NCBI GenBank assembly: GCA_964626685.1
Contig: CAZVJY010000003.1
Span: 162,672-226,671, forward strand
Reading direction: 5' to 3'
DNA: 64,000 nt
Source: RGEC01 sp964626685
Lineage (GTDB): Bacteria > Bacteroidota > Bacteroidia > NS11-12g > UBA955
The position numbers and the translations under genes are program-made. The notes below the pieces were generated by a model. That model was not told the origin of the DNA and searched no databases. It was given only the letters and a program-made list of their open reading frames with translations. This document shows, piece by piece, positions 17,060-24,542 of this stretch (positions within the stretch are counted from its first letter, which is position 1; each line of letters begins with the position of its first letter).

Positions 17060-17410
17060 ATGAAAGCCGAGAAAGGTGACAAAAATGATTTTTTTGAGGA
17101 TGTATATGCGGTAGTGCGCCTGATTCCACGGGGTAGGGTAACGTCTTACGGCGCAATAGCAAGGTATCTGGGTACAGGCAGGAGCAGCCGTATGGTGGGA
17201 TGGGCGATGAACAATAGCCATGGATTATCTGAGTCTGTTCCAGCGCACCGGGTGGTAAACAGGATGGGAATGCTGACAGGGAAGGCTCATTTTGGTAATG
17301 ATGATACCATGCAAAAACGCCTGGAGGCAGAAGGGATAAAGGTTGAAAATGACTGTGTGGTTGACTTTGAGCAGTTGCTGTGGGATCCGGGCAGGGAGCT
17401 CGGATTTTAG
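17060..17410 (+). CDS. alkyltransferase-like (ATL) DNA repair protein of the MGMT family
   Basis: From the ATG at 17060 the protein has 116 residues, the size of the DNA-binding domain of O6-alkylguanine alkyltransferases. The fold motifs VYAVVRLIPRGRVTSYGAIA and ARYLGTGRSSRMVGWAMNN are kept. The active-site PCHRV is PAHRV here (residues 61-65), so the alkyl-accepting Cys is Ala62. Such ATL proteins bind and flag O6-alkylguanine for nucleotide excision repair rather than repairing it. The 3' end overlaps the pseudouridine synthase by 4 bases. Confidence 0.9.
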   Translation: MKAEKGDKNDFFEDVYAVVRLIPRGRVTSYGAIARYLGTGRSSRMVGWAMNNSHGLSESVPAHRVVNRMGMLTGKAHFGNDDTMQKRLEAEGIKVENDCVVDFEQLLWDPGRELGF

Positions 17411-18075
17411 CAGCCTTTCCACCAAGGCTGTTTGGGATAGGGTGCTGTAATCAGGATTTTTTCTGAGGTAACGGGGTGGTTAAATTCCAGTGAAAAGGCA
17501 TGCAGGGCAATACTTCTGTCGGGGAGGGGCGTGCCGGCACCGTATTTAACGTCTCCAAGAATGGGCATGCCGGTTTTGGCCAGTTGTGCGCGGATCTGGT
17601 GGAAACGGCCGGTTTCCAGGTGGACGTTTAGCAGATAGCCGTTGGGTGCGTGTTTCAGCAGTTCGTAGTGCAGAATGGCTTCTTTGGCGCCAGCTTTGGG
17701 TTTTAGGTAGGTAAGGGCACGGTGGGTTTTGCTGTCTTTTCCGAGGTAATGGGTGAGGGTTTCGGTATTTTGGGGCGGCAGTGTGCTTACAAGGGCGCGG
17801 TAGGTTTTTTGGGTGGTTTTGGCGCGGAACTGTTCGTTCATGCGGGCCAGGGCTTTGGAGGTGCGGGCCAGTAACACCACTCCGCTTACGGGTCTGTCCA
17901 GGCGGTGAATGAGGCCCACGAAGGCTTTGCCTGGTTTGTTATATTTGGCGGCAAGGTAATCCGAGACTATGTCAAGCAGGTGTACATCACCGGTCACATC
18001 GCCCTGCACGGCAAGTCCGGCGGGTTTGTTCACCGCAATGAGGTGGTTGTCTTCGTAAAGAACTTCGGGATGCAC
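17407..18075 (-). CDS. RluA-family RNA pseudouridine synthase
   Basis: The 222-residue protein has the pseudouridine synthase core with catalytic Asp60 in GLIHRLDRPVSGVVLL. MHPEVLYEDNHLIAVNKPAG is the usual N-terminal strand pair and HLETGRFHQIRAQLAK the later conserved block. There is no S4 domain, so it is the short RluA/TruC type. The RNA target (rRNA or tRNA) cannot be told. The palindrome cluster begins just upstream of its start. Confidence 0.93.
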   Translation of the reverse strand: MHPEVLYEDNHLIAVNKPAGLAVQGDVTGDVHLLDIVSDYLAAKYNKPGKAFVGLIHRLDRPVSGVVLLARTSKALARMNEQFRAKTTQKTYRALVSTLPPQNTETLTHYLGKDSKTHRALTYLKPKAGAKEAILHYELLKHAPNGYLLNVHLETGRFHQIRAQLAKTGMPILGDVKYGAGTPLPDRSIALHAFSLEFNHPVTSEKILITAPYPKQPWWKGC

Positions 18076-18106
18076 GGTGCAAAGGTCGTGAAAACCGGGC
18101 TGATAT

Positions 18107-18173
18107 GCGAACCCTCCGGGTTCGGTTCATATCCCTGCACTTCGTTAGGGATATATGAACCCTCCGGGTTCAG
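18107..18173. repeat. composite palindromic repeat unit 1
   Basis: Two copies of GAACCCTCCGGGTTC (18109-18123 and 18157-18171) flank an inverted pair GGTTCATATCCCT / AGGGATATATGAACC around GCACTTCGTT. Read on the minus strand each small hairpin is GAACCC-GGA-GGGTTC. The whole can fold as one large structure or two small hairpins, like a paired REP element. Confidence 0.8.
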
Positions 18174-18238
18174 CGTTGCAGGCTCTAATTATTCGCTGGA
18201 TTAGTCCTTCGTTGACTGCTCGCGTTATTGGAGGTTTT

Positions 18239-18309
18239 TGCGAACCCTCCGGGTTTGGTTCAAATCCCCGCACTTCGTTACGGGCATGTGAAACCTCCGG
18301 GTTCAGGGG
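18239..18309. repeat. composite palindromic repeat unit 2 (diverged copy)
   Basis: The same layout as unit 1: GAACCCTCCGGGTTT at 18242-18256, a central GCACTTCGTTACGGG part, and ACCTCCGGGTTCAGGGG at the right end. Several single-base differences from unit 1, some unpaired, show decay. Confidence 0.75.
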
Positions 18310-18378
18310 TGGACAGCTCTATTTATCTGGTGGTGATGTCCTTTTTTGCTTGCTTGTGTTTTTATTGGGTAGGATTAT

Positions 18379-18400
18379 GCGAACCCTCCGGGTTCAGGGG
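18379..18400. repeat. half unit of the composite palindrome
   Basis: TGCGAACCCTCCGGGTTC followed by AGGGG repeats the left hairpin of units 1 and 2 with the right flank of unit 2. The central and right parts are missing. The surrounding 18400-18460 holds nothing else I can identify. Confidence 0.7.
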
Positions 18401-18461
18401 TGCTGGCAAGGGTCGCTCTTTCTTGGGAGCTCCGGCTTGCATTATAATTTTGGTTTTGGTT

Positions 18462-18484
18462 ATGGCATCCCGGAGGGATGCCAT
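18462..18484. repeat. perfect GGA-loop palindrome ATGGCATCCC-GGA
   Basis: Ten-base arms ATGGCATCCC (18462-18471) and GGGATGCCAT (18475-18484) enclose the loop GGA. The stem base and loop (CCC-GGA-GGG) are the same as in the composite units, although the outer arms are unrelated. Confidence 0.8.
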
Positions 18485-18514
18485 GTCATTATCCGCCAAA
18501 GGAGCCCCAAAACC

Positions 18515-18531
18515 CGACCCCGGAGGGGTCG
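18515..18531. repeat. perfect GGA-loop palindrome CGACCCC-GGA
   Basis: Seven-base arms CGACCCC and GGGGTCG flank the loop GGA. It ends 4 bases beyond the stop codon of the IS200-like transposase gene, the position where REP-type palindromes are usual beside their transposase. Confidence 0.8.
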
Positions 18532-18535
18532 CACC

Positions 18536-19000
18536 TCAAGAGTCCAAACCTTCGTTGAAATATCTCTCCTGATATTCAATATTGAATTTTTTAAGAAAAT
18601 CCCGATATTCTTCTTCAAATGTCGTTTGCCGGTGATGTTCTTTTTGGTTGTTTATATAGTTAATTACATTATTAACGGCTGACTGGCTGTATGAAAATGC
18701 GCCATATCCCTCCTGCCAGCGAAAAGGTTTTTTACAGAAATGTTTATCGTTTACGAAGCCACCCGAAGAAAACTTAACCTCCTTAACTAAATCAGACAAA
18801 CGGCAGGAAGGCTTCATTCCAATCAGAATATGGATGTGGTCTTCAACGCCGTTTATGGCCATCAGTTTCCGTCCTTTCGCCGTGATAATCCCTGTGATAT
18901 ATTTAAAAAGCTCCTCTTCCCACTCTTCCCGAATCAGTTTTTCTCTCCGTCTAACTACAAAAACCAATTGAATGTATATCTGTGAAAATGAATCTGCCAC
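18536..19000 (-). mobile_element. IS200-like Y1 (HUH) transposase, probable REP transposase
   Basis: A single-domain tyrosine transposase of 154 residues from a GTG at 19000; an ATG at 19015 would add five residues, but ADSFSQIYIQLVF fits the family start better. The HUH pair is in DHIHILIG (His55, His57) and the catalytic Tyr is in INYINNQKEHH (Tyr115). WQEGYGAFSYS is conserved in the Bacteroidota group. The gene looks intact. No TnpB or accessory gene is present. Palindromes with a GGA loop crowd its 3' side, which fits a TnpA-REP rather than an IS with its own ends. Confidence 0.88.
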
Positions 19001-19084
19001 AAAACAAATATACATTAAAATCTACGCATTAAAATAAAAATACAATATTAAATGTGTGAAATCCGCATTTAACCTGCCTGGCCC

Positions 19085-19092
19085 TATTTTTG
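19085..19092 (+). promoter_or_regulatory. -7 promoter box of the MATE gene
   Basis: TATTTTTG matches TAnnTTTG exactly and ends 6 bases before the TTG start at 19099. Transcription would begin at or very near the start codon, so the mRNA would be almost leaderless. Confidence 0.6.
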
Positions 19093-19098
19093 TAGTTC

Positions 19099-20451
19099 TT
19101 GAAACGCTTCCTTTCTCCCCATCGCCCTACTGTTATTCAAACTTTTACCCTTGCCATGCCCATCATTATGGGGCAGTTGGGCATCGTGCTTATGGGCGTT
19201 GCCGACACCCTGATGGTGGGTAGATTAGGAAAGGATGTATTGGCGGCTGCAAATCAGGCCAACAGCATTTTCTTTATGGTTTCCAGCGTCACTTTCGGGG
19301 TGATGTTTGCCATCAGTTCACGGGTAAGTATTCAGTACGGCGAGGGGTTGCGGAAGGAAACCTTCGCTACCTACCGTGCAGGGCAGGTTGCGGCTATACT
19401 GCTTTTTTTGTGTCAGTTTGTGCTGCTGGAAATCATTATCCAGAACTTTGAGTGGCTTGGACAGGCAGATAGTATCAACCGGCTTACCCCCGATTTTTTG
19501 CGCATCATCAATTATTCGGCTTTGCCCATGCTGCTGTCCACTGCATCCAGGCAGTATACCGATGGCCTTGGACACACCAAGGTTGCTATGTCCATCACGT
19601 TTGGCGGTCTTGCCCTAAACGTTTTGCTAAACTACGGCCTCATATACGGCAATCTTGGCTTACCGGACATGGGTATGCTGGGTGCGGCCTGGGCTACACT
19701 GATAGCCCGCGTGGGCATGGCACTGTCCGGTATATGGTATATTCGTTATTCAGGTTTTCTTGCGGCTTACCGCCCTACAGTAATGCCTGCATGGCATGAG
19801 ATTAAAACACAGCTTTCGGCACTTTGGAAACTGGGACTTCCCGTAGGGCTTCAGACCTTTGCCGAGTGGGCATGTTTCAGCATTTCAGGGCTGATGGTCG
19901 GATGGCTGGGAACGGCACAGGTGGCGGCACATGCGGTTGCACTCAATGTGGCTTCTGTAGCCTATATGGTGGTGAGCGGCCTGGCTGTTGCCGGGAGTAT
20001 TCTGGTAGGAAATGCCTACGGTGAAAAAAACAAAGACGCCATACTAAAAGTCGCCCATGCTACGTTTTTTATTGTCGTGGTTTTTCAGCTGGTAAATGCC
20101 TTTATTTTTGTGTTGTTCAATAAGCAGATTGCAGGTTGGTATGGCGTGGAGGCTGAAGTTATGCCTGTTATATTGCCATTGTTCTTCCTGGCGGCCCTTT
20201 TTCAGCTGGCCGATGGCATACAGGCCGGTGCCATGAATCTGCTTAGGGGTATAACCGATGTGAAATGGTCATCCCTGATTTCTGTAGTATCCTACTGGGT
20301 GATTTCATTGCCGGCTTCCTACATACTGGGAATAGTGCTGGACGGCAAAGTGTTTGGAATCTGGACCGGTTTTACGCTTGGGCTGTTTGTAGCTGCTGCA
20401 TTTGGTGTCTGGCGTTTTTATTATAAATTGAACCGATTACAATGGGAATAA
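19099..20451 (+). CDS. MATE-family efflux transporter
   Basis: The 450-residue protein has about twelve hydrophobic segments and begins with PTVIQTFTLAMPIIMGQLG and DTLMVGRLG, the typical first helix pair of NorM-like MATE exporters. These move drugs or metabolites out in exchange for Na+ or H+. The start is a TTG: the frame has a TAG stop 6 bases upstream, and the next Met (residue 19) lies inside the first helix. The gene overlaps the next by 10 bases. Confidence 0.92.
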   Translation: MKRFLSPHRPTVIQTFTLAMPIIMGQLGIVLMGVADTLMVGRLGKDVLAAANQANSIFFMVSSVTFGVMFAISSRVSIQYGEGLRKETFATYRAGQVAAILLFLCQFVLLEIIIQNFEWLGQADSINRLTPDFLRIINYSALPMLLSTASRQYTDGLGHTKVAMSITFGGLALNVLLNYGLIYGNLGLPDMGMLGAAWATLIARVGMALSGIWYIRYSGFLAAYRPTVMPAWHEIKTQLSALWKLGLPVGLQTFAEWACFSISGLMVGWLGTAQVAAHAVALNVASVAYMVVSGLAVAGSILVGNAYGEKNKDAILKVAHATFFIVVVFQLVNAFIFVLFNKQIAGWYGVEAEVMPVILPLFFLAALFQLADGIQAGAMNLLRGITDVKWSSLISVVSYWVISLPASYILGIVLDGKVFGIWTGFTLGLFVAAAFGVWRFYYKLNRLQWE

Positions 20452-21242
20452 AACAAATTGTTTTGGGATGCGGCCTGCTGCTTGCTGTGGCCGGAAACGT
20501 AACTGCACAGCGCAGCAAAGACGAGCAAACCCTACATGTGTATGTGGCCCCCAATCTGGGCTTTAGGCTGCTGGCGGGTTTTAAAACCCCTGAAAGGTAT
20601 TATTCGTCAGAATCGGTGTTTCGCGATTCACTAAACCGTGCCGATCGCCCGGGGCAGAACCTGAATTTTGGTGTGGCCTACACACGCAAAAAGAATGCGC
20701 TCGAGGCTGTTTCGCTGGGCCTGGGTTACACTACGGTGGGTTTCAGGCGTGTGAATACCGATGTTGAAATTGGTACTGCCATACACCCCAAAATTGGTGT
20801 AGTGCCCAATCTTACCGGTTCGGGAAATTTACAAATTAACCAGGATTTCAGGTATCACTATCTTGAGTTTTCCTGGCTGAAAACCAAAAGTGCCGAAGGT
20901 TACAGCCGAAATCTCCGCGAATTTGATCTGTGGTGGATGTATGGACTTTCGGCAGGTGCGCTCATCCGCGACCGTGTGATGGTAGAAACCGTGGGCTTTT
21001 CGCATAGCAATGGGGAGTCGCGTATAGCGGTGAAAGACGATGATTTACTTGGTTTTCCGGCTAATGTATGGCTCAATGCGGGTTACAAGGCCGATTACAT
21101 CATGTTTAAAAAGACCAATGCGTTTCTTCAGGGGCGCCTGCGCGTTCCATTGTTGCCCTCGGCCACGGGTACCCAAACCGTTTTTATCCCTCAGCTTTCG
21201 TTGGAAGCAGGGTTGATTTTCAAGCTAAACGAGGAGAAGTAA
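20442..21242 (+). CDS. hypothetical outer-membrane protein
   Basis: A 266-residue protein with a signal peptide (MGIKQIVLGCGLLLAVAGNV, cut near TAQ) and beta-rich sequence that ends in LSLEAGLIFKLNEEK, the look of a Bacteroidota outer-membrane barrel. No named family is recognised. Its start overlaps the MATE gene by 10 bases, so the two are translationally linked. It meets argS tail to tail with a 3-base gap. Confidence 0.65.
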   Translation: MGIKQIVLGCGLLLAVAGNVTAQRSKDEQTLHVYVAPNLGFRLLAGFKTPERYYSSESVFRDSLNRADRPGQNLNFGVAYTRKKNALEAVSLGLGYTTVGFRRVNTDVEIGTAIHPKIGVVPNLTGSGNLQINQDFRYHYLEFSWLKTKSAEGYSRNLREFDLWWMYGLSAGALIRDRVMVETVGFSHSNGESRIAVKDDDLLGFPANVWLNAGYKADYIMFKKTNAFLQGRLRVPLLPSATGTQTVFIPQLSLEAGLIFKLNEEK

Positions 21243-21245
21243 GGA

Positions 21246-23015
21246 TTACATCCTTTCCACCATGGAGATGCCGAGCAACCTGCAGGCATTTTCAAGCGTA
21301 TTGGCGGTAAATGCAGCAATCTGCAGTCGGGCGGCACGTTTGGTGGTATCTGTTTCTTTCAGGAATGAGAGTTCATTGTACAGCCTGTTAAATGCTTTTG
21401 CCAGCTCCAGACTGTAATGCGCAATGATGGCGGGGTTGAAGTCGCGGCATGCGTTGTGAACCGCTTCAGGAAATCCATACAGGCATTCCAGCGTTTCTTT
21501 TTCTGCCGTATGCCAGGTAATTTCCGGAACACCGGTTTGCCAGTCAGTTCCTGCCTGCTTCAGCATGCTTTGAATCCGCGCATAGGTGTACAATACAAAC
21601 GGACCAGTGTCGCCCTGAAAATCAATACTTTCCTGAGGGTTAAACAGCATACGCTTTTTAGGATCTACTTTCAGTATGAAGAATTTGAGCGCAGCCAGGC
21701 CAAGTTTTTCATAAAGGCCATTTAGCTCTGATACTTCCATGCCTTCGGTTTTCCCGAGTTCCATCGTTTTGGCTTTGGCGGTTTCGTGCATCTCTTCGAG
21801 CAGGTCATCGGCGTCTACCACAGTACCTTCGCGGCTTTTCATTTTGCCGCTGGGCAAATCAACCATGCCATAGCTGAGGTGGTACATACCCTGAGCGCAG
21901 CTGCGTCCGAGTTTTTGCATGATGAGAAAAAGCACTTTAAAGTGGTAGTCCTGTTCGTTGCCAACCACATAGATGCTCTTTTCTGCGCCGAATTCCCTGA
22001 ATTTTTCATCGGCAGTGCCGATATCCTGCGTGATGTATACCGAGGTGCCGTCTTTGCGCAGTACCAGCTTGTGGTCTAGCCCTTCTTCGGTCAGGTCAAT
22101 CCAAACAGATCCGTCTTCCTTGCGGTAGAAAATGCCTTTTTCGAGTCCTTCGGTAACAATATCTTTACCCAGCGTGTAGGTGTTGCTTTCGTAGTAATAT
22201 TTATCAAAATCCACGCCCAGTCTCTTGTAGGTGTGGTCAAAACCTTTGTAAACCCAGCCATTCATGGTTTCCCAAAGTTTGATCACCTCAGGGTTTCCGG
22301 CCTCCCACTGCCTTAGCATTTCCTGGGTTTGCAGCATAATAGGAGCAGATTTTTCAGCCTCTTCCTTATCCATGCCGCCGGCAACCAGCGAATCAATTTC
22401 GGCTTTGTATGCCTTGTCAAATGCCACGTAGTATTTGCCTACCAGGTGATCGCCTTTCATGCCGCTGCTTTCAGGGGTTTCGCCATTGCCGAAAAGTTGC
22501 CATGCCAGCATGCTTTTGCAAATGTGTATACCTCGGTCGTTGATGAGGTTTGCTTTGATAACCTCATACCCGCCGGCTTTCATGATTTCTGCAATGCTGT
22601 ATCCGAGCAGGTTGTTGCGGATATGCCCAAGGTGCAGGGGTTTGTTGGTGTTTGGAGAAGAATATTCTACCATCACCCTGCCTTCTGTTTTGTCTTTCAG
22701 GCCAAAGGATCTGTCATTCCAGTGTTGTTGCAGCAAGTGATGCCACACATTATCGCTGATGCTTAGGTTTAAAAAGCCTTTGATGACGTTGTAAGCCACC
22801 ACAGGGTGTCCGTTTTGGAGTAGTTTTTCACCGATTTCGGCAGCAGTATCCTGCGGGTTTTTTTTGCTGATGCGCAGCAGTGGAAATACAACAAAGGTGT
22901 AGCTGCCCTCAAAGTCCTTATTGGTTTTCTCCAGTTTTACCGCTACCGGATTTTCTCCGTACAATTCGGTGATGGCCTGACCAATCTGCAGCGATAATTC
23001 CTGTTCAATATTCAT
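21246..23015 (-). CDS. argS: arginyl-tRNA synthetase
   Basis: The 589-residue class I synthetase contains the HIGH-type motif in SSPNTNKPLHLGHIRNNLLG and a KMSKS-like MKSREGTVV. The N-terminal 110 residues form the ArgRS additional domain that contacts the tRNA elbow, and the end (LYNELSFLKE ... NACRLLGISMVERM) is the DALR anticodon-binding domain. Length and order are normal. It charges tRNA-Arg; a tRNA-Arg(ACG) gene lies at 55246. rlmH follows it upstream in the same direction. Confidence 0.98.
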   Translation of the reverse strand: MNIEQELSLQIGQAITELYGENPVAVKLEKTNKDFEGSYTFVVFPLLRISKKNPQDTAAEIGEKLLQNGHPVVAYNVIKGFLNLSISDNVWHHLLQQHWNDRSFGLKDKTEGRVMVEYSSPNTNKPLHLGHIRNNLLGYSIAEIMKAGGYEVIKANLINDRGIHICKSMLAWQLFGNGETPESSGMKGDHLVGKYYVAFDKAYKAEIDSLVAGGMDKEEAEKSAPIMLQTQEMLRQWEAGNPEVIKLWETMNGWVYKGFDHTYKRLGVDFDKYYYESNTYTLGKDIVTEGLEKGIFYRKEDGSVWIDLTEEGLDHKLVLRKDGTSVYITQDIGTADEKFREFGAEKSIYVVGNEQDYHFKVLFLIMQKLGRSCAQGMYHLSYGMVDLPSGKMKSREGTVVDADDLLEEMHETAKAKTMELGKTEGMEVSELNGLYEKLGLAALKFFILKVDPKKRMLFNPQESIDFQGDTGPFVLYTYARIQSMLKQAGTDWQTGVPEITWHTAEKETLECLYGFPEAVHNACRDFNPAIIAHYSLELAKAFNRLYNELSFLKETDTTKRAARLQIAAFTANTLENACRLLGISMVERM

Positions 23016-23039
23016 TCTACCGCGAAAATACGCAAAATC

Positions 23040-23501
23040 TCAGGCATGGTGATAAGCGCTTCCTTTTTGAATGCTCATGGCCCGGTACAATTGCTCGCAA
23101 AGCAGCAGTCTTGCCATGTGGTGGGGCAGTGTCATGTCGGATAAACGGATGCACGCGTGCATCTTCATGAATTCCGGTGTAAAACCGTAGGATCCGCCAA
23201 TGCCGATGATGAGCCTTCCACGCAGGGTGTCCAGTTTGCTTTGGATAAGGGTTGAAAATGCAGAACTGGTAAAGGTTTTGCCATTTTCGTCGCACAACAG
23301 CACCACATCTTCGGGCTTGATGATTTTCTGCAGGGTTTCGGTTTCAATCTGCTTTTGCTTGCCTGGTTCCTTTACCCGCGCAGCCGGAAGCCTTAGCAGG
23401 GTGGTTTTCCAGGGGCCATTCAGGCGTTGAAGGTATTTTTCGCACAGGTCATCGATGCCCGGTTCCTTGTGGTTCTCGATGGCGGCAATGAGTATGCTCA
23501 A
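23040..23501 (-). CDS. rlmH: 23S rRNA pseudouridine-1915 N3-methyltransferase
   Basis: A 153-residue SPOUT methyltransferase, close to the usual 155-160. It has VVLLCDENGKTFTSSAFS, the glycine-rich LIIGIGGSYGF loop of the knotted SAM site, LSDMTLPHHMARLLL, and the C-terminal YHHA in place of the common YHHE or YHHH. It modifies helix 69 of 23S rRNA. It sits between the OmpA lipoprotein (6-base gap) and argS. Confidence 0.95.
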   Translation of the reverse strand: MSILIAAIENHKEPGIDDLCEKYLQRLNGPWKTTLLRLPAARVKEPGKQKQIETETLQKIIKPEDVVLLCDENGKTFTSSAFSTLIQSKLDTLRGRLIIGIGGSYGFTPEFMKMHACIRLSDMTLPHHMARLLLCEQLYRAMSIQKGSAYHHA

Positions 23502-23507
23502 GGCAAA

Positions 23508-24470
23508 TCAGTTGTTGTTTAGGATTTCGAAAATCTTATCCAGCTTGGGTGTTAGTATGATTTCGGTGCGACGGTTTTTGGCCCTGCCTTCAGGGCTGCC
23601 ATTGTCGGAAATCGGGTTGGTTTCACCACGACCGCTTGCAGTGATACGCGCCGGATTCATTTTGCCGTCTTCACTAAGTATGCGCACAATGCTGGTGGCA
23701 CGCAATACGCTCAAATCCCAGTTGTCTTTGATTTTCTCGCTGTTCATGGGTTTGTTGTCGGTATGCCCTTCCACATTCACGGTCACATCGGGTTTTTTAT
23801 TCAGTGCGCCGGCCAGTTTCAGCAGTGCTTCCTGACCTTTAGGGTCAACACTGGTACTTCCGCTTTTGAATAGCAGTTTTTCTGCCATACTCACATACAC
23901 TTTGCCATTGCGGTATTCAACCTTGATATCGAGTTCATCAAAACCGGCAAGTGCCCTGGCAATCTCTTCTTTCAGCGCTTTTACAGCGCTGTCTTTGCGG
24001 TTTAGTTCACTTTCCAGCATGCGCACACGGGCCACGGTTTTCTCCAGTTCCTTGCGCAGGTTTTCCAGTTTGATTCTTTCTTCTTCTGCCTTGGCTAATG
24101 CATTGTTAAGTTCCAGTTCTTTGGTTTGCAGGATTTTGTTTTTAGTATCGAGTTCTGTGGCCAGGCGTTTTTTCTGTTCATCCAGACGATCCCCTAGACC
24201 GCGGATATAATCCTGGTTTTCGGCCAGTTTTACCCGGCAATTTCCCAGCGAGTCATACAGGTTTCCGATGCGTTTATCCAGTGCTGCTATATTGCCGTCC
24301 AATTCACTGATTCTGCCCAGGTATTCTGCACTCTGTGTCTCACAATCACCTATTTTTTTATTGAGTTTTTGCTCCAGTTCGTTTTTGGATTTTTCCAGTT
24401 CCTGGTACTTTTTCTTGGTAACGCAGGCGGTCATGAAAAGACCTGCCAGTAAAAGCCACGCATATTTCAT
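23508..24470 (-). CDS. OmpA-family peptidoglycan-binding lipoprotein
   Basis: The start is the ATG at 24470; the GTG at 24476 lies inside the exact -7 box. The lipoprotein signal is MKYAWLLLAGLFMTACVTKK with Cys16. A long coiled coil of about 150 residues (KNELEQKLNKKIGDCETQS onwards) is followed by an OmpA domain with VNVEGHTDNKPM and EGRAKNRRTEIIL. It is a paralogue of 8896-9738, sharing the KKKY motif after the lipid Cys. It probably tethers the outer membrane to peptidoglycan. Confidence 0.92.
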   Translation of the reverse strand: MKYAWLLLAGLFMTACVTKKKYQELEKSKNELEQKLNKKIGDCETQSAEYLGRISELDGNIAALDKRIGNLYDSLGNCRVKLAENQDYIRGLGDRLDEQKKRLATELDTKNKILQTKELELNNALAKAEEERIKLENLRKELEKTVARVRMLESELNRKDSAVKALKEEIARALAGFDELDIKVEYRNGKVYVSMAEKLLFKSGSTSVDPKGQEALLKLAGALNKKPDVTVNVEGHTDNKPMNSEKIKDNWDLSVLRATSIVRILSEDGKMNPARITASGRGETNPISDNGSPEGRAKNRRTEIILTPKLDKIFEILNNN

Positions 24471-24475
24471 CAGCA

Positions 24476-24483
24476 CAAAGGTA
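24476..24483 (-). promoter_or_regulatory. -7 promoter box of the OmpA lipoprotein gene
   Basis: TACCTTTG on the minus strand is an exact TAnnTTTG match, 5 bases before the ATG at 24470. It fixes the shorter start and gives a very short leader. Confidence 0.6.
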
Positions 24484-24542
24484 GCAGGACCGCAAACCGG
24501 CCCGCTTCCGGCTTGTTCACACGTTCAATTTGGTGGACATGA

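Noticed and set aside
18107..18531. Possible CRISPR array or riboswitch in the repeat cluster
   Set aside because: The repeats are palindromic, of differing size and with irregular spacing; there are no equal spacers and no cas genes.
18155..18682. 175-codon open frame across the repeat cluster
   Set aside because: It is made of palindromic repeats and the antisense of the transposase gene.
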